Source: Achromobacter marplatensis (GTDB lineage: Bacteria > Pseudomonadota > Gammaproteobacteria > Burkholderiales > Burkholderiaceae_B). Taken from it: a DNA stretch of 64,000 nt. The DNA lies in NCBI RefSeq assembly GCF_002209535.1, contig NZ_NJIG01000010.1:124001-188000 (forward strand). Reading direction: 5' to 3'. The notes under the pieces were generated by a model that saw only the letters and a list, made by a program, of their open reading frames with translations, ran no database searches and was not told where the DNA came from. This document shows, piece after piece, positions 54,103-63,796 of this stretch. The translations under genes and the position numbers were made by a program. Within the stretch, counting starts at the first letter, position 1, and each line of letters opens with the position of its first letter.

Positions 54103-55833
54103 TTAGAGGGTGTCGAGTTTTGCCAGCACCGTTTCCAGCGAGGACTCTACCGGAATCTTGGCCGCTTCGGATTCCCGGCGGGCCTGCAATTCCACCACAC
54201 CATCGTTCAGGCCGCGTTCTCCAACTGTTACACGCAGCGGAGCGCCGATCAACTCCCATTCAGCAAACATGACGCCCGGGCGTGCATCGCGGTCGTCCAG
54301 GATGACGTCCACGCCGCGCGCCAGCAGCGATTCATAGAGCTTCTGGGCGGTGTCACGCACGGTTTCACTTTTGCCCCAGCCCACCGGGCAGATCACCACT
54401 TCGAACGGGGCGATCGCACGGGGCCAGATGATGCCGCGGGCGTCGTGGTTCTGCTCGATGGCGGCGCCCACGATGCGGGTCACGCCAATGCCGTAGCAGC
54501 CCATTTCCAGGACGGCCGGTTTGCCGGTTTCGTCCAGGAAGGTGGCCTTGAGGGCTTCGGAGTACTTCTTGCCCAGGTAGAAAACGTGTCCCACTTCAAT
54601 GCCGCGCTGGATGGAGAGCGTGCCCTTGCCATCCGGCGACGGGTCGCCCGCGACCACGTTGCGCAGATCGGCCACGAGCTCGGGCTCGGGCAGGTCGCGG
54701 CCCCAGTTTACTCCCTGGATGTGGAAATCTTCCTTGTTCGCGCCGCAGACGAAATCGGCCATGTTGGCGACCGTGCGGTCGGCGATCACGTGCACCGGCT
54801 TGGCCGTCTTGACCGGGCCGAGATAGCCGGGCTTGCAGCCGAAATACTCGACGATCTCGCTTTCCGTGGCAAAGCGGAAGCCCGCCAGGCCCGGCAGCTT
54901 GCCCGCCTTGATTTCGTTCAGCTCGTGGTCGCCGCGCAGGAGCAGCAGCCAGATGTCGACTTTGCCCTTGTCGCCGTCGGTGGCCAGGACGATCGACTTG
55001 ATCGTCTTTTCCAGCGGCAGGCCCAGCAGCTTGGCCACGTCTTCGCACTTGGCCGCGCCCGGGGTTGGCACGTCGGCCATGGCCTGGGTGGCTTCACCGC
55101 GCACCGGGTACAGCGAAACGGCTTCGGCCAGTTCGATGTTGGCGGCGTAGTCGGTGTCGGCGTTGTAGACCAGCAGGTCTTCGCCGGTGTCGGCGATCAC
55201 CTGGAATTCATGGCTGCGGGTGCCGCCGATTGAGCCGGTGTCTGCGGCCACCGCGCGGAATTCCAGGCCCAGGCGGCCGAAAATGCGCATGTAGGCGGCG
55301 TACATGGTGTCGTAGCTTTTCAGGGCGCCGGCTTCGTCGCGGTCGAAGGAGTAGGCGTCCTTCATCGTGAATTCGCGGCCGCGCATCAGGCCGAAGCGGG
55401 GGCGGCGTTCGTCCCGGAACTTGGTCTGAATGTGATAGAAATTCAGCGGCAACTGGCGGTAGCTGTGGATTTCATTGCGCGCGATGTCGGTGATGACTTC
55501 CTCGGACGTCGGCTGCAGCACGAAGTCGCGCTGGTGGCGGTCCTTGATGCGCAGCAGTTCAGCGCCGTACTGCTCCCAACGGCCCGATTCCTGCCAGAGC
55601 TCGGCGGGCTGGACCACCGGCATCAGCAGCTCGATGGCGCCGGAGGCGTTCATTTCCTCCCGGACGATCGCCTCGACCTTGCGGATGATCTTCAGGCCCA
55701 GGGGCATGTAGGTGTAGATGCCGCCCGCGAGTTTGCGGATCATCCCGGCCCGGGTCATCAGCTGATGGCTGGCGACTTCGGCTTCGGAAGGGGCTTCTTT
55801 AAGGGTGTTGATGTGGTAGTTGGATGCGCGCAT
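54103..55833 (-). CDS. proS: Prolyl-tRNA synthetase
   Basis: A 576-residue class II synthetase with the bacterial-type editing insertion (about residues 235-385, '[22 protein letters not shown]'). Motif 1 '[39 protein letters not shown]'-region, motif 2 '[33 protein letters not shown]' region and motif 3 '[21 protein letters not shown]' are intact. It charges tRNA-Pro. It is divergent from rppH with 65 bp between starts. Confidence 0.97.
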   Translation of the reverse strand: MRASNYHINTLKEAPSEAEVASHQLMTRAGMIRKLAGGIYTYMPLGLKIIRKVEAIVREEMNASGAIELLMPVVQPAELWQESGRWEQYGAELLRIKDRHQRDFVLQPTSEEVITDIARNEIHSYRQLPLNFYHIQTKFRDERRPRFGLMRGREFTMKDAYSFDRDEAGALKSYDTMYAAYMRIFGRLGLEFRAVAADTGSIGGTRSHEFQVIADTGEDLLVYNADTDYAANIELAEAVSLYPVRGEATQAMADVPTPGAAKCEDVAKLLGLPLEKTIKSIVLATDGDKGKVDIWLLLLRGDHELNEIKAGKLPGLAGFRFATESEIVEYFGCKPGYLGPVKTAKPVHVIADRTVANMADFVCGANKEDFHIQGVNWGRDLPEPELVADLRNVVAGDPSPDGKGTLSIQRGIEVGHVFYLGKKYSEALKATFLDETGKPAVLEMGCYGIGVTRIVGAAIEQNHDARGIIWPRAIAPFEVVICPVGWGKSETVRDTAQKLYESLLARGVDVILDDRDARPGVMFAEWELIGAPLRVTVGERGLNDGVVELQARRESEAAKIPVESSLETVLAKLDTL

Positions 55834-55856
55834 GTTTAAAGGTGGCAGCAGATACG

Positions 55857-55862
55857 TATAAT
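55857..55862 (+). promoter_or_regulatory. Candidate rppH -10 box
   Basis: TATAAT, a consensus -10, lies 37 bp before the rppH start in the short divergent gap shared with proS; no strong -35 is seen. Confidence 0.45.
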
Positions 55863-55898
55863 CGACTGTAATTGTATTGAATTCGGTGGGGGTGGCCC

Positions 55899-56471
55899 AT
55901 GCTTGACCGCGAAGGCTACCGCCCCAATGTCGGCATCATTCTCGTCAACAGTCGAAACGAGGTCTTTTGGGGCAAGCGTATCAGGGAACATGCATGGCAG
56001 TTCCCCCAGGGCGGCATCAAATATGGCGAAAGCCCGGTGCAGGCCATGTATCGCGAACTCCATGAAGAGGTGGGCTTGAAGCCCGAGCATGTCCGTATTT
56101 TGGGGCGTACACGCGATTGGTTACGTTATAACGTGCCCGATCACTTCGTCCGGCGTGAGTGGCGTGGCCACTATAAAGGACAAAAACAGATTTGGTTCTT
56201 GTTGCGCCTGGTGGGACGTGACAGCGATGTGTGCTTGCGCGCGACGCAGCATCCGGAATTCGATGCCTGGCGCTGGAGCCAGTATTGGGTACCCCTGGAC
56301 GCCGTGATCGAGTTCAAGCGCGATGTCTATACCCAGGCGTTGAACGAGTTGTCGGCGATCCTCTTTCGGCGTCATCATGAAACCCGCTACCTGCGCCAGC
56401 GCGTGCACGGGCAGCGGGCAGCAGAGAATTTGCCCGAAGGAACGGACGGTCATGCGCATATTGTTGGTTGA
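55899..56471 (+). CDS. rppH: RNA pyrophosphohydrolase (Nudix)
   Basis: A 190-residue Nudix enzyme that removes pyrophosphate from 5' triphosphate RNA and starts mRNA decay. The box G38-x5-E44-x7-R52-E53-L54-x-E56-E57-x-G59 is complete. The opening '[24 protein letters not shown]' and '[14 protein letters not shown]' are typical of RppH. Its last 20 bp overlap the start of the response regulator gene, which suggests shared expression. Confidence 0.96.
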   Translation: MLDREGYRPNVGIILVNSRNEVFWGKRIREHAWQFPQGGIKYGESPVQAMYRELHEEVGLKPEHVRILGRTRDWLRYNVPDHFVRREWRGHYKGQKQIWFLLRLVGRDSDVCLRATQHPEFDAWRWSQYWVPLDAVIEFKRDVYTQALNELSAILFRRHHETRYLRQRVHGQRAAENLPEGTDGHAHIVG

Positions 56472-57144
56472 AGACGAACGGGACATGGCGTCCTGGTTGA
56501 TGCGCGCGCTCGCTCAGAGCGGGTTCGTGCCGGATCACGCGGCAGATGCCCGCACGGCCGAAGCATTCATGGCGGGCACGGAATATGACGCCATCGTCAT
56601 GGACCTGCGCCTGCCCGACAAACACGGCCTGGTCGTCCTGCGCGAAATGCGCAACCGGGACGACCGCACGCCCGTTCTGCTGCTGACCGCCCAAGGCGCG
56701 CTGCAGGACCGGGTGCGCGGCCTGAACCTGGGGGCGGACGACTTCCTGACCAAGCCCTTCGCCCTGGAAGAACTGGAAGCGCGGCTGACCGCGCTGGTGC
56801 GCCGCAGCCGCGGCCGTCAGCATCCGCGCCTGCAGTGCGGCTCGCTGTCCTACGACAGCGAAAGCCGTGCCTTCACGCTGGATGGCTCGCTGCTGTTCCT
56901 GACCCCGCGCGAACATGCCGCCCTGGCGGCGCTGCTGACCCGCAGCGGCTACCCCGTGGACAAGTCGCAGTTGTTCGGCAAGGTCTTCACGCACGACAGC
57001 GAAGCCAACCCCGACGCCATCGAGGTCGTGCTGCACCGTCTGCGCAAGAAGCTGGCCGGCAGCGACGTGCGCATCGTGACCGTGCGCGGGCTGGGCTACA
57101 TGCTGGAAAGCGTCACCAGCGAGTCCGCCGCATCGGAATCCTGA
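56452..57144 (+). CDS. tctD: OmpR-family response regulator, TctD-like
   Basis: A 230-residue regulator: receiver domain (residues 1-115) with the acidic pair 'VEDERD', phospho-acceptor Asp51 ('IVMDLRLPD') and Lys101 ('FLTKPF'), and an OmpR winged helix ('[30 protein letters not shown]', '[10 protein letters not shown]', 'TVRGLGYML'). It pairs with the kinase immediately downstream and, by gene context, controls the tctBA transporter. Confidence 0.92.
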   Translation: MRILLVEDERDMASWLMRALAQSGFVPDHAADARTAEAFMAGTEYDAIVMDLRLPDKHGLVVLREMRNRDDRTPVLLLTAQGALQDRVRGLNLGADDFLTKPFALEELEARLTALVRRSRGRQHPRLQCGSLSYDSESRAFTLDGSLLFLTPREHAALAALLTRSGYPVDKSQLFGKVFTHDSEANPDAIEVVLHRLRKKLAGSDVRIVTVRGLGYMLESVTSESAASES

Positions 57145-58677
57145 GTGAGCTTGCGGATACCCGGGTTGCCACGCGTCGGCATCCGCGCGCTGCTGATCAT
57201 CCTGCTGCTGCCGGGCGTGGTGGTGCTGCTGGTCATCGACAGCCTGAACGACTACCGCACCCTGTCCGAGATCACCAACGAGGCTTATGACAGCGCGCTG
57301 GTGGAACCCGCCCGCGTGCTGGAAAGCAGCCTGGAATTCACGCCGGACGGCAACCTCCAGGTGGCCACGCCGCTTTACGCGCAGGTAATGCTGGAATCCC
57401 GGGCGGGCCTGCGCAAGTATTTCCGCATCGAGCAGATCGATCCGCCGCTGCCGGACGGGGCGCCGGTGCCTACCGAGCAGGGCAAGACGTTGCTGGGCAT
57501 GCCCGAGATGCCGCGCCCGCCCACCTGGCCGCGGTCGAACGGCCAACCCATCTTCTACGACGGCGTCTACCGCAATGACCCGGTGCGCGTGGTCTCGGTC
57601 GTGCGCGATCTCTACTACCAGGGGCAGCATCGCCAGGTGCTGGTCGTGGTGGCGGAAAGCACGGGCAAGCGGATCGAAGCCGAAAACAATGCGCGACGCC
57701 AGGAAATCCTGCGCGACGCGCGCATGCTGGCCCTGGTCGTGCTGCTGGTGTGGTGGGGCGTGTCGTGGGCATTGAAGCCCTTGCGCCGCCTGCGCGTCGA
57801 TATCCGCAACCGCCGCCCCGACGACCTGACGCCGCTGGACGCGTCCCGCGTGCCCAGCGAGGTGTCGCCGCTGGTCGACGCCGTCAACCACCATATCGCC
57901 CGCTATCGCCGGGTGCTGGACGAGCAATCGCACTTCCTGGCCGACGCCTCGCATCAGCTGCGCACGCCGTTGGCCATCATGCTGACGCAGGCGCAGTACG
58001 CGCTGCGCGAGCGCGATCCGGCCCGCACGCGTGAAGGCTTGCGCGCCATCGTCGATCAACTGGGCCGCACGCGCCGCCTGACCGAGCAGCTGCTGTCCCT
58101 GGCGCACGCCAATCAGGCCGACCAGCTGCCGCGCCAACTGCTGGACATGAATGCGGTGTCGCGTGAGGTCGTCTTGCAGTACCTGCCGCTGGCGCATGAA
58201 AAGCAGCAAGACCTGGGCTGGGTGCAGGCGGCGTCGCAAGACGGTCTCGAAATCCCCGTGCCGGTCCTGGGCAGCGAGGCCGAACTGCACGAAGCCCTGT
58301 CCAACCTCGTGCACAACGCCATCCACTACGCACCCGTCGGGGCGCAGATCACCGTGTCGGTCTTCCGGCTGGAAAATCGGGCCGAGGTCTCGGTGTCGGA
58401 CAACGGCCCCGGCCTGGAGCCCGTCCTGCGCAGCCGCGCCTTCGCGCGTTTCGAACGGGTCGGCACCGACAAGCCCGTCGCCTCGTCGGGCTCCGGCCTG
58501 GGCCTGGCGATCGCCCGCGCCTACGCCCGCCGCAACGACGGCGACATCGAACTGCGCGACGGCGAACCCAACGCGCAGGGGGGCGTGGGCCTGGCTTCCG
58601 TCCTGTGGCTGCCGCTGGCGCCGACGGTCTCGCAATACCCCCGTCCGCTCGATGTCGAGCTCAAGGGCGACCAGTAA
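57145..58677 (+). CDS. tctE: Sensor histidine kinase, TctE-like
   Basis: A 510-residue inner-membrane kinase. Helix 1 (about residues 14-33) and helix 2 (about 194-210) enclose a periplasmic sensor; then a HAMP-like linker, the dimerisation domain with His270 ('FLADASHQLRTPLAIML') and an ATPase domain with 'LHEALSNLVHNAIHYAP', 'VSDNGPGL' and 'SSGSGLGLAIARAYA'. It starts at GTG directly after the tctD stop. It probably senses a tricarboxylate such as citrate. Confidence 0.92.
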   Translation: MSLRIPGLPRVGIRALLIILLLPGVVVLLVIDSLNDYRTLSEITNEAYDSALVEPARVLESSLEFTPDGNLQVATPLYAQVMLESRAGLRKYFRIEQIDPPLPDGAPVPTEQGKTLLGMPEMPRPPTWPRSNGQPIFYDGVYRNDPVRVVSVVRDLYYQGQHRQVLVVVAESTGKRIEAENNARRQEILRDARMLALVVLLVWWGVSWALKPLRRLRVDIRNRRPDDLTPLDASRVPSEVSPLVDAVNHHIARYRRVLDEQSHFLADASHQLRTPLAIMLTQAQYALRERDPARTREGLRAIVDQLGRTRRLTEQLLSLAHANQADQLPRQLLDMNAVSREVVLQYLPLAHEKQQDLGWVQAASQDGLEIPVPVLGSEAELHEALSNLVHNAIHYAPVGAQITVSVFRLENRAEVSVSDNGPGLEPVLRSRAFARFERVGTDKPVASSGSGLGLAIARAYARRNDGDIELRDGEPNAQGGVGLASVLWLPLAPTVSQYPRPLDVELKGDQ

Positions 58678-58885
58678 AGCCCCCCTGGCTTTCAAAATTT
58701 TTTCCACTTTCCTTCCTGCCCGCGGAGCCTGCACTCAGGGATAACCCCCGAATTCAGGAATGCGACAGCGCATAGAAAGCGAATTAGCAGCTTCCCTCCG
58801 TAATCTGCGCTCCGGCTCGCTGTTAAGGGCCGGGCGAAGCTCGTTTCGAGCAGCGCATCCAGGGCCGGCACGGTCCTGCACCAGG

Positions 58886-58892
58886 AAGGAGG
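58886..58892 (+). promoter_or_regulatory. Ribosome site that favours a GTG start for tctB
   Basis: AAGGAGG abuts the ATG at 58893 with no spacer, but sits 6 bases before the in-frame GTG at 58899. The GTG is therefore the better start. Confidence 0.65.
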
Positions 58893-58898
58893 ATGGAA

Positions 58899-59372
58899 GT
58901 GCAAAAAAATATCAACAGAAAGGACTACTACGGCGGTGCGCTGATGGTCCTGATTGGGTTGGCGGCGATATACGGGGGCACCGATTACCACATCGGCACG
59001 TTGAGCCACATGGGGCCGGGGTTCTTCCCCGCCGCGCTTGGCGGCCTGTTGGCGCTGACCGGCGTGCTGATCGCCATGTCCGCGCGTTCGGGCGAGGCGA
59101 CGCCGCCTGCGCCGGGCGACGGACACGCGCATGGGTTGCCCGATTTCCGCGGCAGCGCCTGCATTCTGCTGGGCACGCTGGCGTTCCTGCTGCTGGGCCA
59201 CTACGGCGGCCTGCTGCCGGCGACGTTCGCCATCGTATTCATCTCGGCACTCGGTGATCGCAAGAACACCATCAAGCAAGCCATCCTGCTGTCGCTCGCG
59301 ATGTCCGCGATCGCAGTCGTCGTGTTCTGGTGGGCGCTGCAACTGCAGCTGCCGCTGTTTCGTTGGGGTTGA
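58899..59372 (+). CDS. tctB: Tripartite tricarboxylate transporter small subunit TctB
   Basis: A 157-residue membrane protein with four helices: 'YYGGALMVLIGLAAIYGG', 'FFPAALGGLLALTGVLIAM', 'SACILLGTLAFLLLGHYGGLLPATFAIVFISAL' and 'AILLSLAMSAIAVVVFWWAL'. The motif 'GPGFFPAALGGLLALTG' marks TctB. It sits between tctE (221 bp) and tctA (6 bp). An ATG at 58893 would add two residues but lacks a proper spacer to the ribosome site. Confidence 0.92.
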   Translation: MQKNINRKDYYGGALMVLIGLAAIYGGTDYHIGTLSHMGPGFFPAALGGLLALTGVLIAMSARSGEATPPAPGDGHAHGLPDFRGSACILLGTLAFLLLGHYGGLLPATFAIVFISALGDRKNTIKQAILLSLAMSAIAVVVFWWALQLQLPLFRWG

Positions 59373-59378
59373 CGCGCC

Positions 59379-60902
59379 ATGATCTCTCAATCTTTGATGG
59401 ACCTTTGGTACGGCTTCGGCGTCGCGTTCCAGTGGCACAACCTGATGTGGTCGTTCTTCGGCGTGCTGGTGGGCAACCTCATCGGCGTGCTGCCCGGCAT
59501 GGGCGCCTTGTCGGCGATCTCCATCCTGCTGCCGCTGACCTACGTGATGCAGCCCGTGCCCGCGATTCTGATGCTGGCCGGCATCTTCTACGGATCGCAG
59601 TATGGCGGCGCCATCGGCGCGATTCTGCTCAACCTGCCTTCGCATCCGCCGCACGCGGTCACCTGCCTGGACGGTTATCCACTGACCAAACAGGGCAAGG
59701 GAGGAACCGCGCTGGGCATCACGATGATCTGCTCGTTCTTCGCGGCATCGGTCGGCATCATCGTCATGATCTTCGCATCGCCGCTGCTGGTCGAAGTGGC
59801 GTTCAAGTTCGGCCCGACCGAGATCTTCTCGATCATGCTGCTGGGCTTGCTGGCCGGCGCGACGATGTCGCGGGGCTCGCCGCTCAAGGGCGTTGCGATG
59901 ACGCTGTTCGGCCTGATGTGCGGCGTGGTCGGCACCGACGTGAACACGGGCACCATCCGCTTCTCGTTCGGCCTGCTTGACCTGTCCGACGGCCTGGAGC
60001 TGGTGGCGATCTCGATGGGCCTGTTCGGCGTGGCCGACTTCCTGATGAGCGTCAACCGCATGACCATCATCGGCAGCGGCGCCAAGCTGCGCATCCGCGA
60101 CATGCGTCCCACCAAGCAGGAACTGAAGACCGCGTTCTGGCCGATGGTGCGGGGCACGGCGGTCGGCACGCTGTTCGGCGCCATGCCGGGCACGGGCCCG
60201 ACCATCACCACGTTCGTCGCCTACGCGCTGGAGCGCAAGATTTCCCGCACGCCCGAGAAGTTCGGCACCGGCATGATCGCCGGCGTGGCGTCGCCGGAAG
60301 CGTCGTCGCACTCGAAGACGCAGGTCGACTTCATTCCGACGATGAGCCTGGGCATCCCTGGCGATGCGGTGATGGCGCTGATCCTGGGCGCGCTGCTGAT
60401 CCAGGGCATCCAGCCCGGCCCGCAACTGATCACCGAGCATCCGGACATCTTCTGGGGCCTGATCGCCAGCTTCTGGGTGGGCAACGTGCTGCTGATGGTG
60501 CTGAACGTGCCGCTGATCGGCGTGTGGGTCAAGCTGCTGCAGGTGCCGTACCGCTACCTGTTCCCGTCCGCGCTGTTCTTCATCGCGGTGGGCGTGTACA
60601 GCACGCAGAACAGCCTCTTCCAGATCTGGGAAGTGCTGGCCTTCGGCGTGATCGGCGCCATCCTGATGACGCTGGAATTCTCCGTGGCGCCCATCCTGCT
60701 CGGTTTCGTGCTGGGGCCGATGGTCGAAGAGAACTTCCGCCGCGCGTTGCTGTTGTCGCGCGGTGACCTGGCGGTGTTCGTGCAACGCCCGATCAGCGCC
60801 TGGTTCATCGGCGCAAGCGCCTTGCTGATTCTGCTGCAGGTCTGGGCCTTCCTGCGCCGCGGCAAGGGTAAGGGCAAGCCTGAAGTCCCGCAGACGGTCT
60901 GA
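59379..60902 (+). CDS. tctA: Tripartite tricarboxylate transporter large permease TctA
   Basis: A 507-residue permease with about twelve helices and the TctA signatures 'VGNLIGVLPGMGALSAISILLPLTY', 'YGSQYGGAIGAILLNLPSHP', 'GTAVGTLFGAMPGTGPTITTFVAYALER' and 'VASPEASSHSKTQVDFIPTMSLGIPGDAVMALILGAL'-region. It forms the sodium-driven importer with TctB and needs a TctC binding protein, none of which is next to it. An intrinsic terminator follows. Confidence 0.95.
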   Translation: MISQSLMDLWYGFGVAFQWHNLMWSFFGVLVGNLIGVLPGMGALSAISILLPLTYVMQPVPAILMLAGIFYGSQYGGAIGAILLNLPSHPPHAVTCLDGYPLTKQGKGGTALGITMICSFFAASVGIIVMIFASPLLVEVAFKFGPTEIFSIMLLGLLAGATMSRGSPLKGVAMTLFGLMCGVVGTDVNTGTIRFSFGLLDLSDGLELVAISMGLFGVADFLMSVNRMTIIGSGAKLRIRDMRPTKQELKTAFWPMVRGTAVGTLFGAMPGTGPTITTFVAYALERKISRTPEKFGTGMIAGVASPEASSHSKTQVDFIPTMSLGIPGDAVMALILGALLIQGIQPGPQLITEHPDIFWGLIASFWVGNVLLMVLNVPLIGVWVKLLQVPYRYLFPSALFFIAVGVYSTQNSLFQIWEVLAFGVIGAILMTLEFSVAPILLGFVLGPMVEENFRRALLLSRGDLAVFVQRPISAWFIGASALLILLQVWAFLRRGKGKGKPEVPQTV

Positions 60903-60925
60903 ACGCTTGTTCCCAGCTTGAACGA

Positions 60926-60957
60926 ACGGCCCGGCGATCTGCCGGGCCGTTTGATTT
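60926..60957 (+). terminator. Intrinsic terminator after tctA
   Basis: A 10-bp stem ACGGCCCGGC/GCCGGGCCGT (60926-60935 and 60941-60950) with a 5-base loop and a T-rich tail, 24 bp past the stop. Confidence 0.8.
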
Positions 60958-61013
60958 GTGGGGCGTCATCCTGCATGCTTCATGCTTTCCGAAAGCCTCG
61001 CAGAGCCGCCACC

Positions 61014-61943
61014 ATGCACATTCTCTTTGCCTGCCCTCTCCATGATCCCGACGTCTGGGTGCCGCGCCTGGAAGCCTCCATGCCCGGTTGCCGCATTTCC
61101 GTATGGAATCCCGATGGCCCGCCGTCAGGCGCGGACGTGGCGCTGGTGTGGCGCCCGCCGGCGGAGCTGTTCAAGCACGAGACCGGCATCACCACGCTGT
61201 TCAATCTGGGCGCGGGCGTGGATGCCCTGCTGAAGATGCCCGAGATTCCCGCGCACGTGCGGATCGTGCGCCTGGAAGATGCAGGCATGTCGGTGCAGAT
61301 GGCCGAGTACGCCTTGTACGCGCTGCTGCGCGTTTCGCGCGATTTCGAGGCCTTCGATCAGGCACAGGCGCGCCAGCATTGGGATACCCGCGAAGGCACG
61401 CGCCAGGCCGATTGGCCGGTTGGCGTGCTGGGGCTGGGGCAGGTCGGGGCGCGCGTGGCGCAGATGCTGGCCGGTTTCGGCTATCCCGTAGCCGGCTGGT
61501 CGCGCTCGCCGCGCGAGATTCCCGGCGTGGAGTCCTTTGCCGGAGAGGCCGCCTTGCCGGCGTTCCTGGCCCGTACGCGCTTTTTGGTGAACGTGCTGCC
61601 GCTGACGCCGGACACGCGCGGCATCCTGAACCGCGAAACACTATCGAAACTGTTGCCGGACGCGCATCTGGTCAACGTCGGTCGCGGCGAGCACCTGGTT
61701 GAAGAAGACCTGGTGCAGATGCTGGAAGAAGGCGAGATCGCCGGCGCCACGCTGGACGTGTTCCACACCGAGCCCTTGCCCACCGACCATCCGTTCTGGC
61801 GCGACCCGCGCGTCCACGTCACGCCTCACATCGCCGCGCGCACGCTGCGCGACGAGAGCATCGAGCAGATCGCGGGTAAGGTCGCCCAGTTGATGCGCGG
61901 CGAACCTATCACGGGTGTGGTCGAGCGTACCCGCGGCTATTGA
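61014..61943 (+). CDS. ghrA: Glyoxylate/hydroxypyruvate reductase A-like 2-hydroxyacid dehydrogenase
   Basis: A 309-residue NAD(P)H-dependent D-2-hydroxyacid dehydrogenase. The coenzyme fold has 'VGVLGLGQVGARVAQMLAGFGYPVAGWSRSP' region (GxGxxG), the substrate Arg in 'NVGRGEHLVEEDL', Glu in 'DVFHTEPLP' and catalytic His in 'VTPHIAA'. GhrA reduces glyoxylate and hydroxypyruvate. The ATG at 61014 fits the family start 'HILFACP'. The symbol is by resemblance. Confidence 0.87.
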   Translation: MHILFACPLHDPDVWVPRLEASMPGCRISVWNPDGPPSGADVALVWRPPAELFKHETGITTLFNLGAGVDALLKMPEIPAHVRIVRLEDAGMSVQMAEYALYALLRVSRDFEAFDQAQARQHWDTREGTRQADWPVGVLGLGQVGARVAQMLAGFGYPVAGWSRSPREIPGVESFAGEAALPAFLARTRFLVNVLPLTPDTRGILNRETLSKLLPDAHLVNVGRGEHLVEEDLVQMLEEGEIAGATLDVFHTEPLPTDHPFWRDPRVHVTPHIAARTLRDESIEQIAGKVAQLMRGEPITGVVERTRGY

Positions 61944-62872
61944 GGCGCGGGCGTAACGGCCTTTTCAAGCCGCTGATACATCGTCGGCAGGCGCTGCGAC
62001 AGGAAGTCCAGCAAGGTCCGGACGGCGGGCATCATGCCCCGCCGCGACGGATAGATGCAATGCACGATGCCTTCCGGCGATTGCCATTGCGGCAGCACCG
62101 GCACCAGTTGGCCGCGTCGCAGCTCTTCTTGCGTCGCGATCGACGGCAGCAGCGCAATGCCCCGGCCGCGCACCGCGGCTTCGGTCAGCACGATAAAGTC
62201 GTTGCAGGACAACTGCGGCTTCAACTCAATCTGCACCTCTTCGCCCTTGTCGTTGCGCAGCGGCCACCGCACGTCATGCTGCGGGTCCGAAAAGCTCAGC
62301 GTCGTGTGAGACGCCAGGTCCTGCGGTGTGTCCGGCGTGCCGTGGCGCTGCAGATAACCCGGGCTGGCCACCAGGGTGCCGCGTGCCGATCCCAGGTGGC
62401 GAACCACCAGTTCGGCGTCCGTATCCAGCTTGGTGCGTACGCGCAGCGCCAGATCGACCCCTTCGCGGATCAGGTCCACGCGCCGGTTGGTCACCAGCAA
62501 CTGCACGGAAATCGCCGGCCACGCATCCAGGAATTCGGGCAGGATCGGCGCCAGCACATCCTGGGCAATGGAGACGGGGCAGCTCACGATTACCGGCCCG
62601 GCAGGCTCTGACTGCAATTGCCGCATGGCGTCGTCCGCAGCGCGGGCGGATGCGGCCATCTCACGGCAATAGTGCAGGTAGCGTTCGCCGGCCGAAGTCA
62701 GCCGCAGCCGGCGCGTCGTCCGTTGCAGCAGCCTGACACCCAGACTTTCCTCAAGGTGAGAGATCCTGCGCGACAAGCGGGATTTCGGGATGTCCAGCGC
62801 CCTGGCTGCCGCGCTGAAGCCGCCTTGTTCGACGACTTGGGAAAAATAGTAGAGGTCATTGAGATCTTGCAT
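61937..62872 (-). CDS. LysR-family regulator, divergent from azoR
   Basis: A 311-residue LysR regulator of the CrgA/DmlR-like type ('LNDLYYFSQVVEQGGFSAAARALDIPKSRLSRRISHLEESLGVRLLQRTTRRLRLT' region spans residues 4-62). The divergent gap contains a cluster of GAAC/GTTC half-sites. It overlaps the end of the GhrA-like gene by 7 bp (convergent) and probably controls azoR. Confidence 0.92.
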   Translation of the reverse strand: MQDLNDLYYFSQVVEQGGFSAAARALDIPKSRLSRRISHLEESLGVRLLQRTTRRLRLTSAGERYLHYCREMAASARAADDAMRQLQSEPAGPVIVSCPVSIAQDVLAPILPEFLDAWPAISVQLLVTNRRVDLIREGVDLALRVRTKLDTDAELVVRHLGSARGTLVASPGYLQRHGTPDTPQDLASHTTLSFSDPQHDVRWPLRNDKGEEVQIELKPQLSCNDFIVLTEAAVRGRGIALLPSIATQEELRRGQLVPVLPQWQSPEGIVHCIYPSRRGMMPAVRTLLDFLSQRLPTMYQRLEKAVTPAPQ

Positions 62873-62876
62873 GATT

Positions 62877-62942
62877 GTTCTATGCCTGGAACGAACAGTT
62901 CATCATACCCCGGTTTATGTGAACAATGAACCGGTCTACAGT
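62877..62942 (+). promoter_or_regulatory. azoR promoter with GAAC/GTTC half-site cluster
   Basis: GTTC at 62877, GAAC at 62889, the 9-bp palindrome GAACAGTTC at 62893-62901 and GAAC at 62921 and 62928 fill the divergent gap. A weak promoter, TTTATG (62914-62919) and TACAGT (62937-62942) with 17 bp between, overlaps them. This suits LysR control of azoR. Confidence 0.5.
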
Positions 62943-63074
62943 GAGCCCATGCATTCGGGATCTGCCAACGCCACCCGGCGCCAAGCTCCAGTCCGAACTC
63001 CTTGAAGAGTCGGGCGTGGCGCTGACAGATCCTGGCCGCCCGCGTATGGCGGGCCACCCCTGGAGATATTTGCA

Positions 63075-63704
63075 ATGAAGACCCTGGTTATCCTTTCCTC
63101 GATTCTCAGCGACCGTTCCAACAGCAAGCAATTGGCCGATCACCTGATTGCGCGCGTCAAAGAAGCCAACCCCGCCGCGGCCGTCCAGGTTCGCGACATC
63201 GGCGCGCAACCCATTCCCTATTTCGACGGCAACACGGCCGGTGCGCTGTTCACCCCGGCGGATGCCCGCAGCGTCGAGCAGCAACGCATCGTCGAACTGA
63301 GCGATACGCTCGTTGCTGAGGTGATGGAAGCAGACCGCATCGTTTTTGCGGTGCCCGTCTACAACTTCAATCTGCCCGCGCAGTTCAAGAGCTATCTGGA
63401 CTACCTGGCCCGTGCCGGCGTCACGTTCCGTTATACGCCGGAAGGCGTGCCGGAGGGCCTCGTCAAGGGTAAGCAGGTGTTCGTGCTGACGGCACGCGGC
63501 GGCAAGGCCGAAGGTACACCGTCCGACACCATGACGCCGTACCTGCGCCAGATGCTGGGCTTCCTTGGCATGAACGACGTCACGTTCATCGCCGCCGAAG
63601 GCATGGCGATGGGCGAAGTGGCTGCGCTGGAAGGCGTGACGCTGGCCAAGCAACGCATCGACACCTTGGTGCTGGAAACGGCGCAAGCGAGCCTGGCTGC
63701 ATAA
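63075..63704 (+). CDS. azoR: FMN-dependent NADH-azoreductase
   Basis: A 209-residue flavodoxin-like quinone/azo reductase. It has the FMN phosphate loop 'SSILSDRSNSKQLADHL', 'VFAVPVYNFNLPAQFKSYLDYLARAGVTFRYTPEG' around the flavin and 'LTARGGKAEGTPSDTM'. It reduces quinones and azo dyes with NADH and protects against thiol and electrophile stress. It is divergent from a LysR gene and ends in a strong terminator. Confidence 0.95.
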   Translation: MKTLVILSSILSDRSNSKQLADHLIARVKEANPAAAVQVRDIGAQPIPYFDGNTAGALFTPADARSVEQQRIVELSDTLVAEVMEADRIVFAVPVYNFNLPAQFKSYLDYLARAGVTFRYTPEGVPEGLVKGKQVFVLTARGGKAEGTPSDTMTPYLRQMLGFLGMNDVTFIAAEGMAMGEVAALEGVTLAKQRIDTLVLETAQASLAA

Positions 63705-63720
63705 CCGCGCCGGCGCCACG

Positions 63721-63752
63721 AAAAAAGGCGAGCCCGAGGCTCGCCTTTTTTT
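63721..63752. terminator. Bidirectional intrinsic terminator between azoR and the next gene
   Basis: GGCGAGCC/GGCTCGCC (63727-63734 and 63738-63745), 8-bp stem, 3-base loop, with six A before and seven T after, so it works on both strands for the two convergent genes. Confidence 0.9.
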
Positions 63753-63796
63753 GTCAGCGCCATCGCCGTGCCGAGGGGCAAGGCGATGCAGCAAGT

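Noticed and set aside
56314-58734. An 806-codon open frame opposite rppH, tctD and tctE.
   Set aside because: Same shadow composition and no recognisable domain; all three forward genes have intact catalytic motifs.
58692-60785. A 697-codon open frame opposite tctB and tctA.
   Set aside because: Antisense to two clear transporter genes, with low-complexity His/Gln/Arg sequence and no ribosome site.
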